From positions 1 through 64,000 of the forward strand of contig JAFWVY010000038.1 in NCBI GenBank assembly GCA_017523725.1: DNA of 64,000 nt, in the 5' to 3' direction. Source of the DNA: Bacteroidales bacterium (GTDB lineage Bacteria > Bacteroidota > Bacteroidia > Bacteroidales > UBA4181). The first letter of the stretch is position 1, and each line of letters begins with the position of its first letter. Below, piece by piece: positions 16,611 through 25,657 of the stretch. The notes beneath the pieces were generated by a model that searched no databases, was not told the DNA's origin, and saw only the letters and a program-made list of their open reading frames with translations. The position numbers and the translations under genes were made by a program.

Positions 16611-17671
16611 TGTACGTTGTTTTTCAGAGTGGATAACATGCCGCAGGCCGCCATGATGTCCTCCCCGCGCGAATGGCGGATGGTCACCTGCAGGCCGTGC
16701 GACTGAAGCCGGCGCTGAAAATCGAGCATGCGCTCCTCCGGCGCCCCGCGGAATGCACTGCCTTCGATGGCATGGAAACGGATGAGATTGATGCGGCACG
16801 GCAGCCCCTTCAGCAGTGCGGCCAAAGCGTCGGCATGGCGCGGCGTATCGTTCAGCCCGTCGAACACGATGTACTCGAACGACAGCCGCCGGTAATCGCT
16901 GAAATCGTACCGGCGCAAGGTGCGGACAACCTCCGAAATCGGATACTTGTGCTGCACAGGCATCATGGCCGCCCGCTCATTGTCGAACGGATTGTGCAGA
17001 CTCACAGCCAGATGACAGCGCGTCCGCCGCAGGAATTCCTCCATGCCGGGAATGACGCCCGCCGTCGAAACCGTGATGCGCCGGGCCGCCATGCCGAAGC
17101 CCCACGGCGCTGTCAGCACTTCGATGCTTTCGAGCACAGCGTCCAGGTTGTCGAACGGTTCGCCCATGCCCATATAGACGACGTTGGTCAGCGCCTCATA
17201 CTCCGGCAGGCTGCGCAGTTGGTTCAGGATATCCCCGGACGACAGGTTGCCGGTGAACCGCTGCCGCCCCGTCATGCAGAACGCACACCCCATGCGGCAG
17301 CCCACCTGAGAGGAAATGCACGCCGTGGCCCGCTCCCCGTCGGGGATGAATACCGTCTCGACAAAGCCGCCCGGCGACGCCGGAAAAAGATACTTGCGGG
17401 CACCGTCGGCCGACACCTGTACGTCCGCCGGTGCCGCGACGCCCACCTCGGCCACCTCCTGCAACTGCGCCCGGCGCACCTTCGACAGGTTCAGCATATC
17501 GTCCGTCGAGGCCACCTTCCGGTGATACAGCCATTCGGCCATCTGCATGGCGGCATAGCGCGGAAAATGCAGGGAGTCCGACAATTCCTGCAGCGCCTCC
17601 AGACGCATGCCGAACAGCCGGACCACCTCACGCCGCGCCGGACAGACCGAATCTACTTGCGACATATTCAT
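16607..17671 (-). CDS. rlmN: Dual-specificity 23S rRNA/tRNA adenine-C2 methyltransferase RlmN
   Basis: This radical-SAM enzyme (354 residues) methylates C2 of A2503 in 23S rRNA and A37 of some tRNAs. The cluster motif is C125-x3-C129-x2-C132 (CRMGCAFC), followed by the conserved FTGNLSSGDILNQ region and the VYMGMGEPFDN segment. Near the C-terminus, EDIMAACGML supplies the methyl-carrying Cys. In-frame ATGs lie at 17671 and 17665, both very close to the promoter box at 17679-17686, so the leader is extremely short or absent. Confidence 0.96.
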   Translation of the reverse strand: MNMSQVDSVCPARREVVRLFGMRLEALQELSDSLHFPRYAAMQMAEWLYHRKVASTDDMLNLSKVRRAQLQEVAEVGVAAPADVQVSADGARKYLFPASPGGFVETVFIPDGERATACISSQVGCRMGCAFCMTGRQRFTGNLSSGDILNQLRSLPEYEALTNVVYMGMGEPFDNLDAVLESIEVLTAPWGFGMAARRITVSTAGVIPGMEEFLRRTRCHLAVSLHNPFDNERAAMMPVQHKYPISEVVRTLRRYDFSDYRRLSFEYIVFDGLNDTPRHADALAALLKGLPCRINLIRFHAIEGSAFRGAPEERMLDFQRRLQSHGLQVTIRHSRGEDIMAACGMLSTLKNNVQ

Positions 17672-17678
17672 TTGACAG

Positions 17679-17686
17679 CAAAGATA
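17679..17686 (-). promoter_or_regulatory. Bacteroidetes -7 box (TATCTTTG) of rlmN
   Basis: Read on the minus strand the sequence is TATCTTTG, an exact consensus match. It lies eight bases before the first rlmN ATG, which suggests a leaderless or nearly leaderless transcript. Confidence 0.55.
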
Positions 17687-17707
17687 TGGACTATCCGTTT
17701 ATTTAAT

Positions 17708-17715
17708 TAATTTTG
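17708..17715 (+). promoter_or_regulatory. Bacteroidetes -7 box (TAATTTTG) of prfA
   Basis: TAATTTTG matches TAnnTTTG and lies 23 bases before the prfA ATG at 17739. Together with the opposing rlmN box it forms a compact divergent promoter region of 67 bases. Confidence 0.5.
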
Positions 17716-17738
17716 CGGACATATATTCAAAAAATTTT

Positions 17739-18824
17739 ATGGCTGAAAACACGCTATTGGAGAAACTCGAGGGCATCCATGCCAGGTACGTGGAGGTCGG
17801 GCAGCTGCTGACCGAACCGGACATCGTCTCTGACATGAAAAATTACATCAAATACAACAAAGAATATAGTGATTTACAGCCAATTGTAGAGATATACAAG
17901 ACCTATCGCGACTGTCTGAGCAACATCGAGAACGCCAAGGAAATCCTGGCGACGGAGAAAGATGAGGAGATGCGCGAGATGGCCAAGGCCGAACTCGACA
18001 GCGAAAGCGAGCGCGTGGCGCCGCTCGAAGAAGAGATCAAGCTGCTGCTGCTGCCCTCCGACCCGCAGGACGACAAGAACGCCGTCATGGAGATCCGCGC
18101 CGGCACGGGCGGCGACGAAGCCAGTATCTTCGCGGGCGACCTGTTCCGCATGTACTCCAAATTCTGCGAGACCAAAGGCTGGAAAATAGAAGTGACCAAC
18201 CTCTCCGAAGGCACGGTGGGCGGCTTCAAGGAAATCGTCTTTTCGGTGACCGGACAGAAAGTGTACGGCACCCTCAAATACGAATCGGGCGTACACCGCG
18301 TCCAGCGCGTGCCGCAGACCGAGACACAGGGCCGCGTCCATACCTCGGCGGCCACGGTGGACGTATTGCCCGAAGCCGGCGAATTCGATATCGAACTCAA
18401 CCTCAACGACATCCGGAAGGATACCTTCTGCTCGTCGGGTCCCGGCGGCCAATCGGTCAACACCACCTACTCGGCCATCCGGCTCACCCACATCCCGTCG
18501 GGCATCGTCGTCCAGTGCCAGGACGAAAAGTCCCAGATAAAGAACTACGAGAAAGCGCTCAATGAGTTGCGGACAAGATTGTATAACATTGAGTATCAGA
18601 AATATCTGGACGAGATTGCCTCCAAGCGCCGGACCATGGTCTCCACGGGCGACCGCTCGGCCAAGATCCGCACGTACAACTATCCGCAGAGCCGCGTGAC
18701 GGACCACCGCATCAACCTGACGCTGTACAACCTGCCGTTCATCATGGACGGCAACATCCAGGAAATCATCGATGCGCTGCAAGTCGAGGAAAACGCCGAA
18801 AAGTTGAAGGCCTCCGGCGTATAA
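17739..18824 (+). CDS. prfA: Peptide chain release factor 1
   Basis: This 361-residue factor recognises UAA and UAG stop codons and triggers peptide release on the ribosome. The recognition region [22 protein letters not shown] carries the RF1-type PxT tripeptide (PQT), and the GPGGQSVN loop carries the catalytic GGQ methylated by PrmC. Full length matches the family. It is transcribed alone or with the downstream pta gene, 66 bases away. Confidence 0.97.
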   Translation: MAENTLLEKLEGIHARYVEVGQLLTEPDIVSDMKNYIKYNKEYSDLQPIVEIYKTYRDCLSNIENAKEILATEKDEEMREMAKAELDSESERVAPLEEEIKLLLLPSDPQDDKNAVMEIRAGTGGDEASIFAGDLFRMYSKFCETKGWKIEVTNLSEGTVGGFKEIVFSVTGQKVYGTLKYESGVHRVQRVPQTETQGRVHTSAATVDVLPEAGEFDIELNLNDIRKDTFCSSGPGGQSVNTTYSAIRLTHIPSGIVVQCQDEKSQIKNYEKALNELRTRLYNIEYQKYLDEIASKRRTMVSTGDRSAKIRTYNYPQSRVTDHRINLTLYNLPFIMDGNIQEIIDALQVEENAEKLKASGV

Positions 18825-18890
18825 AACAAGACATCAAACAATTATACAATACAATACATTACACATTACGCCTATTCAAAACATCACATT

Positions 18891-19892
18891 ATGGACTTTA
18901 TCAGTAAAATCATCGAAAACGCCAAACGGCACCAGAAACATATCGTCCTTCCCGAAGGATTGGAAGAACGGACGCTCAAAGCCGCCGACAAAGTACTCGC
19001 AGAGAAAATCGCGCGTCCGACGCTCATCGGCAATCCCGACGCCATCCTCCGGAAAGCCGCGGAACTCGGCCTGAGCCACATCGGCGAAGCCCAGATCATC
19101 GATCCGGAAAACAACCCGAAGAAAGAAGCCTACATCGAACTGATGCTGAAGATCCGCCAGTCCAAAGGACTCACCCGCGAGCAGGCCGAAAAACTGATTG
19201 TCAACCCGTTGTATCTCGGCACCCTGATGATCAAGGCCGGCGATGCCGACGGCGAAGTGGCCGGAGCCATGAACGCCACGGGCGACGTGCTGCGTCCCGC
19301 GCTGCAATACGTCAAGACCGCCCCGGGCGTCAGCGTCGTTTCGGGTGTATTCTTCATGCTGCTCCCCGACAAGACCTACGGGCACAACGGCATGATGGCC
19401 TTCGCCGACTGCGCCGTCACGCCCAATCCCGATGAAAAACAGCTGGCCGAAATCGCCGTCACGACCGGCAAGACGGCCCGCATCCTCGGCGAATTCGAAC
19501 CGAAGGTCGCCATGCTGAGCTTCTCGTCCAAAGGCAGCGCCAAACACGAAATGGTTGACAAGGTGGTCAATGCCACCAAGCTGGCACAGGCCATGGCACC
19601 CGACATGCAAATCGACGGCGAACTGCAGGCCGACGCGGCCATCGTACCGGCCGTGGCCAAGAGCAAGGCGCCGGGCAGCCCGGTGGCCGGCGGAGCCAAT
19701 GTCCTCGTGTTCCCCACGCTCGAAGTCGGCAACATCGCCTACAAACTGGTCCAGCGTCTGGCACATGCCGAAGCCATCGGCCCGGTGCTGCAGGGCATGG
19801 CCGCCCCCATCAACGACCTGTCACGCGGCTGCTCCGTCGAAGACATCGTCGACATGATCGCCATCTCCGCCAACCAGGCCGCCGGTCTGTAA
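18891..19892 (+). CDS. pta: Phosphate acetyltransferase
   Basis: The 333-residue product matches the short, single-domain class of phosphotransacetylase that interconverts acetyl-CoA and acetyl phosphate. Typical segments are VLPEGLEERTLKAADKVL near the start, GAMNATGDVLRPALQ, SFSSKGSAKHEMVDKV and the C-terminal GLSRGCS-like LSRGCSVEDIVDM. It lies 26 bases before ackA and forms the standard acetate-producing, ATP-yielding pair of anaerobes. The 66-base leader is AT-rich with repeated TACA/TACAAT units but no clear promoter box. Confidence 0.96.
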   Translation: MDFISKIIENAKRHQKHIVLPEGLEERTLKAADKVLAEKIARPTLIGNPDAILRKAAELGLSHIGEAQIIDPENNPKKEAYIELMLKIRQSKGLTREQAEKLIVNPLYLGTLMIKAGDADGEVAGAMNATGDVLRPALQYVKTAPGVSVVSGVFFMLLPDKTYGHNGMMAFADCAVTPNPDEKQLAEIAVTTGKTARILGEFEPKVAMLSFSSKGSAKHEMVDKVVNATKLAQAMAPDMQIDGELQADAAIVPAVAKSKAPGSPVAGGANVLVFPTLEVGNIAYKLVQRLAHAEAIGPVLQGMAAPINDLSRGCSVEDIVDMIAISANQAAGL

Positions 19893-19918
19893 TCCCTCAC
19901 CCTGTCAATACGATTGCC

Positions 19919-21124
19919 ATGAAAATATTAGTCATCAACTGCGGAAGTTCTTCCATCAAATACCAGCTCTTCGACATGGACGGTCCGACCGTCATCGCCA
20001 AGGGACTGGTCGAGAAAATCGGCCTCAGTGGTTCGCGCATCAAACACGAACGCCAGGACGGCCAGAAAATCATCGCCGAGAGCGAAATTCCCGACCATCA
20101 GAACGGTCTGGAGAAAGTGCTGCAGCTGCTCATCAGCAAGGAGCACGGCGTCATTTCGTCGTTCGACGAAATCAACGCCATCGGCCACCGCGTCGTGCAC
20201 GGCGGCGAGAAATTCAACTCCAGCGTGCTGATCACCGACGAGGTCATCGCCAAGGTCAACGAATGCATCGACCTGGCGCCGCTGCACAATCCGCCGAACC
20301 TCGTGGGTATCTACACCATGCAGAAACTGCTGCCGAAAGTGCCGCAGGTGGGTGTCTTTGACACGGCCTTCCATCAGACCATGCCCGAGCATGCCTACAT
20401 GTATGCCCTGCCGTACGACTTGTACACCGAATACGGCGTCCGCCGATACGGCTTCCACGGCTCGAGCCACCGCTACGTTTCGCAGCGCGCCGCCGAGATA
20501 CTGGGCCGCGACCTGTCCAGCCTGCGCATCGTGACATGCCACATGGGCAACGGCGGTTCCATCGCCGCCGTACAGTACGGCCGCTGCATCGACACCTCCA
20601 TGGGTCTCACCCCGACCGAAGGACTGGTGATGGGCACCCGTGTCGGCGATGTTGATCCCGGCTGCCTGGCCTTCATCATGCGGCGGAAGAACCTGGATGC
20701 GGCCGGCCTTTCGCAGCTCATCAACAAGGAAAGCGGCCTGCTGGGCATCAGCGGCGTATCGTCCGACATGCGCGAAGTGTCCGAAGCCGCCAGGAACGGC
20801 AACAAGCGGGCCCGGCTGTCACTCAGCATGTTCGCCTACCGTGTCCGCAAGTACATCGGCTCATACGCCGCAGCCATGGGCGGTCTCGATGTCATCGTCT
20901 TCACGGGCGGCATCGGCGAGAACGTAGCGCCGATCCGTGCGGCTGCGGTGCAGGGACTGGAGTTCATGGGCGTGCAGCTCGACACCGAAAAGAACTCCAC
21001 CATCCGCGGTGTCGAGGCGGCCATCAGCCTGCCCGAATCGAAGGTGAAAGTGCTGGTTGTGCCGACCGACGAGGAGCTGGTCATCGCCAAGGACGCCGCT
21101 GCCATTGTCTCGAAGCTGGCGTAA
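19919..21124 (+). CDS. ackA: Acetate kinase
   Basis: This 401-residue cytoplasmic kinase makes ATP and acetate from acetyl phosphate and ADP. Both family signatures are present: NCGSSSIKYQLF at the N-terminus and the HRVVHGG / DTAFHQTMP / GFHGSSHRYV blocks, then VFTGGIGEN in the C-terminal half. Length is standard. It is the second gene of the pta-ackA pair and is followed directly by two terminator-like hairpins. Confidence 0.97.
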   Translation: MKILVINCGSSSIKYQLFDMDGPTVIAKGLVEKIGLSGSRIKHERQDGQKIIAESEIPDHQNGLEKVLQLLISKEHGVISSFDEINAIGHRVVHGGEKFNSSVLITDEVIAKVNECIDLAPLHNPPNLVGIYTMQKLLPKVPQVGVFDTAFHQTMPEHAYMYALPYDLYTEYGVRRYGFHGSSHRYVSQRAAEILGRDLSSLRIVTCHMGNGGSIAAVQYGRCIDTSMGLTPTEGLVMGTRVGDVDPGCLAFIMRRKNLDAAGLSQLINKESGLLGISGVSSDMREVSEAARNGNKRARLSLSMFAYRVRKYIGSYAAAMGGLDVIVFTGGIGENVAPIRAAAVQGLEFMGVQLDTEKNSTIRGVEAAISLPESKVKVLVVPTDEELVIAKDAAAIVSKLA

Positions 21125-21130
21125 AAAACA

Positions 21131-21160
21131 TCAAGGCGTCCCAGCCTGAGGACGCCTTGA
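21131..21160. terminator. First hairpin after ackA
   Basis: TCAAGGCGTC (21131-21140) pairs with GACGCCTTGA (21151-21160) around a ten-base loop, just seven bases after the ackA stop. It lacks a T-run and may work together with the second hairpin. Confidence 0.65.
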
Positions 21161-21164
21161 AACA

Positions 21165-21204
21165 GGAAGGGCGGCTCCATCAAGAGCCGCCCTTCCTTGT
21201 TATT
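21165..21204. terminator. Strong hairpin between the convergent ackA and polysaccharide units
   Basis: A perfect 13-pair stem (21165-21177 with 21184-21196) has a six-base loop and is followed by TTGTTATT. It ends seven bases before the stop of the minus-strand HAD gene, so it probably serves both convergent units. Confidence 0.8.
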
Positions 21205-21211
21205 AATCAAT

Positions 21212-21631
21212 TTATCTTCTCCGCCTGTGGTGCCGGCCGAACAGCCGTTTCCAGAAACTGCGGTGACGCCGGCGGGCGGGATGTCCGCTCCGGCCGGACA
21301 GCATCCGGTAGATTTCTCCCCAGTCCGGAATGCCGCCAATGTTGCAGTCGTCGATATAGACATCTGCACAGACTTTGCGCGAATCAGGCCCCTGACGGAA
21401 CATCGATCCGTCGGGTGTGTCGCTGTTCACCGCATAGAATTCGAGGCCGCGTGCCCGACAGAATTCCACCGCTTCCTCCAGCAGTTTGCCTTCGCGTACC
21501 GTCCAGAGGATGATCTTGTGGCCTTCATCCGCGAGCGCCGACAGCACATCGGTGGCAAAAGGTATCTCCTTACCGATGGCAGGATACTTATGCTCCACGA
21601 TGGTTCCGTCGAAATCAACCGCGATAATCAT
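21212..21631 (-). CDS. Small HAD-superfamily hydrolase
   Basis: The 139-residue product has the HAD motif I DFDGTIV (D6, D8), motif II in ILWTVREG and an acidic motif IV-like DDCNIGG. It resembles the small phosphatase-like family seen in Bacteroides (BT0820-like). The last ~25 residues are extremely rich in Arg and His, which may bind nucleic acid or a membrane surface. It starts two bases after the Wzc-like kinase stop, so it is the last gene of the export operon; its substrate is unknown. Confidence 0.85.
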   Translation of the reverse strand: MIIAVDFDGTIVEHKYPAIGKEIPFATDVLSALADEGHKIILWTVREGKLLEEAVEFCRARGLEFYAVNSDTPDGSMFRQGPDSRKVCADVYIDDCNIGGIPDWGEIYRMLSGRSGHPARRRHRSFWKRLFGRHHRRRR

Positions 21632-21633
21632 AA

Positions 21634-24021
21634 CTAAAGGTCAGATTCCTTCTCTCCGTAACCGTAGCCGTAGCCATAGCCATAACCATAACCATAGCCG
21701 TAGCCGTAATAGCCGTAAGCATAGTGACCGCGGCCGCGACGGGCTTCGACACTGTTCATCACGATGGCCACATTGTTCAGCTTGCCGCCACTGTAGAGCT
21801 CCTCGAGTTCGGGCAGCGTCCGGCGGTCCACCTGGCCACTGCGCAGCACGAACAGGTTGAGGTCCACCACACGGTTCACCACCGTGGAGTCGGCCACCAT
21901 GTTCACCGGCACGCCGTCGAATACGATATAATCGTACGTCTTGCGCAACTGTGCGATGAGTTCGTCGAAACGTTCACGGCGCAGCAGAGCCACCGGGTTG
22001 GGCGGCACAAGACCGGCCGGGATGAAATCGACGCCTTCGACCACATCCTTGTGCAGGATGTCATCCAGTGTGAGCTGGTGGTCAATCAGATAGTTCGACA
22101 TACCCTTAGTATGGTGCTTGAGGTTCCACATGCCCGACAGCGTACGCTTGCGCAGGTCGAGGTCGATGGCCACCACCCGGCGCTGGCCGTCAGCCAGGCA
22201 CGCCGCAATGTTGGATGTCACGAAACTCTTGCCGGCGCTCACATTGTACGAAATCATGCTGATGACCATCGCACCGGACTGCTTCTCACGCATGAAGTCC
22301 ATGTTGGTGCACAGCATGCGGAAACTCTCCGTAAAGATGCCTTTCGAATTGCGGTCGTAAATCACCGGCGCGCCCGTCTTCTTCTGTTTCTTGAACAGTT
22401 TCTTGGGTACCCTCGGGATGTCTCCCAGGATCGGCACGTCAATTTCTTCTTCGACATCCTTGCGCGTATAGATCTTGGTATCGAGGAACAGTTTCAGCAG
22501 CAGAATCATACCGGGCACCGCCAAGGCCAGAATCACGGCGATGAGCAGCATTTTCTGGCGCGTGGGATACACCGGCATCCAGGAGCCTTCGGCTGCATCG
22601 ACAACCCGGGCGTTGTTGTCCACCATGACCTGCGTCAGGGCGTTCTCCTCCCGTTTGTTGAGCAGATACACATACAACGACTCCTTGATGTTCTGCTGGC
22701 GTTCGATGGTCAGCATTTCGCGGGCACGGCTCGGCATCGATATGAAGTTCGACACCGACGACTGTTCCCTGCGCTCCGCATCCGCCTTTTTCGTGTTCAG
22801 TGAACCAATCACATTGTCTATTGCGTCAATCAGATTCTGGCGCAATGACTCGAGCGTCGCATCCAACCCTTTGACAACCGGGTTCTCCGAGCTGCTGTCG
22901 GCCCACAACCTATCCCGACGGATCTTGGTCGTGTTGTACTGGGCAATCTGCCCCTCGACCCGCGAATCATCAAAACCGGTGTTCGCCGGAATGAGTTTGT
23001 CCACATTGGCCGGATCGGCAATGTAATCGCGGATGGAATGCGCCAGACGAAGCTGTGTTTCAAGCGTGGCAATGGAGGCCGTGCTGGTACGGTATTCCGA
23101 CAAATACTGCTGGGCCTCTTCCTTCGCATCCATCATCCGGTGCGACGCCTTGTACGAAGCGAGTTGCTGCTCCACGTCACCGAGTTCCTCCTGGATGATT
23201 TCGAGCCGTTCGGCAATGAATTCCGCCGTGTTCAGCACCACCTGGTTCTTCTCGGCGATGGCGTCGTCGTTGTAGGCCTCGACCAACGTATTCAGGATGT
23301 CACAGGCACGCGCCAGCGAATAGTCCTGCATCGAAAGTCGCAGCTGCGAGGCCGCTTGATTCGTCTGTGCAATGCCGAGACGCCCCAGATAGGCAGCAGC
23401 AGCCGCGCGCGTCGTCCCCTTGGTCACCTGAATCTCCTTGCCGAACCACGATTCGTTGTAATTGCGCGTGGGAATGACGGTCACATAGCCGAGCCGCGTC
23501 CTCACGGAATCGCCAAGCGTCAGCAAGGTGTCAGCCGGCCCGCCGAGCGTACCCAGATACACACGAACCTTGTCCACATCCACCGGCGTCACCCGGAGGG
23601 TGCCCGACGAAGTATCAATGTTCCTCCGCGGGAAGACCACCTTAACCGGTGAACTGGTATAGAGTTCCGTCCAGCGCAGCATGTCCGCCCGTCCGTAATT
23701 CACGTCGGCATCGAGCCGGCGCACCACATCGGCCATGAGTTTTTTCGAGCGGAACTGCAGAATCTCGTTCGAGAGATTCACCCGGTTGATCATCTGGTTG
23801 AACGCATCCATCCGGACCGAAGTCTGCGCCTTGCTCGGATCCTTGATGCGGATGTTCATCGTACTGCGGTACACAAACTGCGTCTTGGCATACTTATAAA
23901 GCGCCACGCCCGAAAAAACAATCAGGCACAGCAGGAAGATATACCAATAACTCAGCAGATACCGGAACAAATCGACCAGGTTGATCGACTTTTCCTGTCC
24001 TTTTTTATTCTCTTCGGGCAT
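21634..24021 (-). CDS. Wzc-like polysaccharide co-polymerase / BY-kinase with long Tyr-Gly tail
   Basis: This 795-residue inner-membrane protein controls chain length and export of the polysaccharide. It has an N-terminal Wzz domain with TM1 (about 24-45), a periplasmic coiled-coil region, TM2 (about 490-512), and a cytoplasmic tyrosine kinase with Walker A SAGKSF (595-600), Walker A' VVAIDLDLRKR (616-626) and Walker B IVFDG (699-703). The C-terminal autophosphorylation tail (767-788) is an almost pure Tyr-Gly repeat. It follows the Wza-like gene in the usual order. Confidence 0.95.
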   Translation of the reverse strand: MPEENKKGQEKSINLVDLFRYLLSYWYIFLLCLIVFSGVALYKYAKTQFVYRSTMNIRIKDPSKAQTSVRMDAFNQMINRVNLSNEILQFRSKKLMADVVRRLDADVNYGRADMLRWTELYTSSPVKVVFPRRNIDTSSGTLRVTPVDVDKVRVYLGTLGGPADTLLTLGDSVRTRLGYVTVIPTRNYNESWFGKEIQVTKGTTRAAAAAYLGRLGIAQTNQAASQLRLSMQDYSLARACDILNTLVEAYNDDAIAEKNQVVLNTAEFIAERLEIIQEELGDVEQQLASYKASHRMMDAKEEAQQYLSEYRTSTASIATLETQLRLAHSIRDYIADPANVDKLIPANTGFDDSRVEGQIAQYNTTKIRRDRLWADSSSENPVVKGLDATLESLRQNLIDAIDNVIGSLNTKKADAERREQSSVSNFISMPSRAREMLTIERQQNIKESLYVYLLNKREENALTQVMVDNNARVVDAAEGSWMPVYPTRQKMLLIAVILALAVPGMILLLKLFLDTKIYTRKDVEEEIDVPILGDIPRVPKKLFKKQKKTGAPVIYDRNSKGIFTESFRMLCTNMDFMREKQSGAMVISMISYNVSAGKSFVTSNIAACLADGQRRVVAIDLDLRKRTLSGMWNLKHHTKGMSNYLIDHQLTLDDILHKDVVEGVDFIPAGLVPPNPVALLRRERFDELIAQLRKTYDYIVFDGVPVNMVADSTVVNRVVDLNLFVLRSGQVDRRTLPELEELYSGGKLNNVAIVMNSVEARRGRGHYAYGYYGYGYGYGYGYGYGYGYGEKESDL
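21655..21723 (-). repeat. Hexanucleotide-type repeat encoding the (Tyr-Gly)n tail of the Wzc-like kinase
   Basis: The tract consists of alternating Tyr (TAC/TAT) and Gly (GGC/GGT) codons, giving nearly identical six-base units. Gain or loss of units keeps the reading frame and would change the number of tail tyrosines. Confidence 0.85.
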
Positions 24022-24030
24022 GACAGTCTT

Positions 24031-24828
24031 TTATCTGAAAATCCACCAACAGATAGAGGCAACTGCAGAAACAGTGGAAAGAACCACCGAAAGCATGCGT
24101 AAGGCCAGGTCGCTGTCGGCATCCAGCTTGGATTTACGCGGCGTGGCGTAAATGATGTCGCCCTGCTGCAGATTGAACACCGGCGAATTGAACAGTTCCA
24201 TGGAATAGAGGTTGACCTCGTAGGCTTTTCGAACCATCCCTTCGGTCCTGATAACCAGCAGTCTTCCCCGGTTTGCAGCTGTTGAAAGGTCGCCGGCCTT
24301 TACGATGGCTTGCAGCAAGTTCAGCCGCCCGTCCTCTGCCGACAGCATCGTCGGTCCGGTTTCACCAAAAGCTATGACCTTGAAATTGGTCAAGGAAACC
24401 GTCACAATGGGCTCTTGAATGTAGCCATTTTCTATAATGGCGTTGCTGATCAGTTCCTTGATTTCATCGATGGTCAGATCGATGACATGCAGCGTACCCA
24501 GAAACGGCAGTTCGATATCGCCTTTGTTATCTACGAGATAGCCCTTACTTTCCTCAGATGAATCGACACTGGTCACGAGTTCACCGTTTTCCGAGGACAC
24601 GCTGAAACTACCGGTCATGACGTTGAACGGCACCGCCAGTTCAGCGCGGGTCGCATAAATCATGATGGACAAACGGTCGCCCGGATGGACGACCAGTTCC
24701 TCGACCGGCTGCACCGGATACAGGTCGCCTACGACCAGATCCTGCATATACGTCAACTTACGCTGCGTGGCGCAAGAAGAAAGCAGCACCGCCGCCACGA
24801 GCGATGCCAGTGCGATACGCATTCTCAT
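24031..24828 (-). CDS. Wza-like polysaccharide export lipoprotein
   Basis: The 265-residue product is an outer-membrane polysaccharide-export lipoprotein. From the ATG at 24828 the signal peptide ends at LLSSC (Cys19). The Poly_export domain follows (VHPGDRLSIMIYA near 60), then SLBB-like segments with VIAFGETGPTML. A hydrophobic C-terminal helix (about 240-262) could cross the membrane. The start at 24828 leaves four bases after the upstream gene; the in-frame TTG/ATG further upstream would spoil the signal peptide. It pairs with the Wzc-like kinase ten bases downstream. Confidence 0.93.
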   Translation of the reverse strand: MRMRIALASLVAAVLLSSCATQRKLTYMQDLVVGDLYPVQPVEELVVHPGDRLSIMIYATRAELAVPFNVMTGSFSVSSENGELVTSVDSSEESKGYLVDNKGDIELPFLGTLHVIDLTIDEIKELISNAIIENGYIQEPIVTVSLTNFKVIAFGETGPTMLSAEDGRLNLLQAIVKAGDLSTAANRGRLLVIRTEGMVRKAYEVNLYSMELFNSPVFNLQQGDIIYATPRKSKLDADSDLALRMLSVVLSTVSAVASICWWIFR

Positions 24829-24832
24829 GAGA

Positions 24833-25552
24833 CTACAGCCGGCACTGGACACCGAGGCTCAGCATGCCGCGGAAGTCCATTGATATACCGCCCTTCAGGC
24901 CGTTGAAATTGTCGCCGTAGAATTCGCCGCAGAAGTCGGCGTAGATGCTTACCTTGTCGTTCAGGTCGTACTGGGGAATGAAACCGATGCGGAAGGCCGG
25001 CACATGGTGCGACCAGCCGTGCTCCTGCCAGGGATGCCAGGCATACTGTTCGTTCTCACCCTCGGGAACACCATACATGGTGTCGGCAAAGCCGTAGGTG
25101 TGTGCACCGCCGATACCCGCATAGACTTTCGGGGTCCATTTGAACGTGGGAGCCGGAATCGAGAAGATGGCGTCGGCAAAGATGCTCAAACTCTTGAATT
25201 CATACGGATAATAATGCGGGATGTAAGGGCTGAACGGATGGGTCTGGTCGGTGTTGCCGGCCGAAGCGTTCTTGCCGTATTCTACCATCACGCGGGCCGC
25301 CCATTTCGGCGAAAAAGTGTAACCAAGCGCCAGGCCAGCCTGCAGGGAAAACAGTTCTTCCGTTTCATGATTGTCACCATAGGTCCAGGTATTCTCGTTT
25401 GCAGAGACGAGCGCACCGCCCTGCAATGCAATGAAGAATCCCTTTTCGCCGCCCTGCGAGCCCAACGAAACAGCGCTGATCGGCTCGGTCTGCGCAAACA
25501 ACATGGCTGCCGAAGCGGCAAACATCATGACAGTCAAAAATAACTTTCTCAT
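24833..25552 (-). CDS. Outer-membrane beta-barrel protein of the export operon
   Basis: The product has 239 residues from the ATG at 25552. A signal peptide (about 1-20, ending LFAQ) is followed by alternating amphipathic strands rich in aromatic residues and a C-terminal strand MLSLGVQCRL, typical of an eight- to ten-stranded outer-membrane barrel. I do not recognise a precise family. Being first in the operon with the Wza-like and Wzc-like genes suggests a role in polysaccharide export or its surface anchoring. A promoter-like box lies 55 bases upstream. Confidence 0.8.
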   Translation of the reverse strand: MRKLFLTVMMFAASAAMLFAQTEPISAVSLGSQGGEKGFFIALQGGALVSANENTWTYGDNHETEELFSLQAGLALGYTFSPKWAARVMVEYGKNASAGNTDQTHPFSPYIPHYYPYEFKSLSIFADAIFSIPAPTFKWTPKVYAGIGGAHTYGFADTMYGVPEGENEQYAWHPWQEHGWSHHVPAFRIGFIPQYDLNDKVSIYADFCGEFYGDNFNGLKGGISMDFRGMLSLGVQCRL

Positions 25553-25606
25553 TTTCAATTTTATTTTATGTGGTTATTGTCAAAAAAAGTCCTTTTTATC
25601 AAGCCG

Positions 25607-25614
25607 CAAATATA
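25607..25614 (-). promoter_or_regulatory. Bacteroidetes -7 box (TATATTTG) of the export operon
   Basis: Read on the minus strand the sequence is TATATTTG, with a TTTG at 25631-25634 placed as a somewhat close -33 element (16-base gap). It suggests that the export genes can be transcribed separately from the large glycosyltransferase operon. Confidence 0.5.
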
Positions 25615-25657
25615 TATATTTTTTCGTATGCAAAGACTATTTCAAATTTTCACTGAA

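Noticed and set aside
14634..16706. A 690-codon open frame on the plus strand across gdhA and the glycosyltransferase
   Set aside because: It is rich in Arg and His with no domain-like order and lies in other frames of genes with clear family motifs; high GC makes such long shadow frames common.
21655..21723. The repeated six-base units as a CRISPR-like array
   Set aside because: The units are contiguous, without spacers, and code for the Tyr-Gly tail of the Wzc-like kinase.
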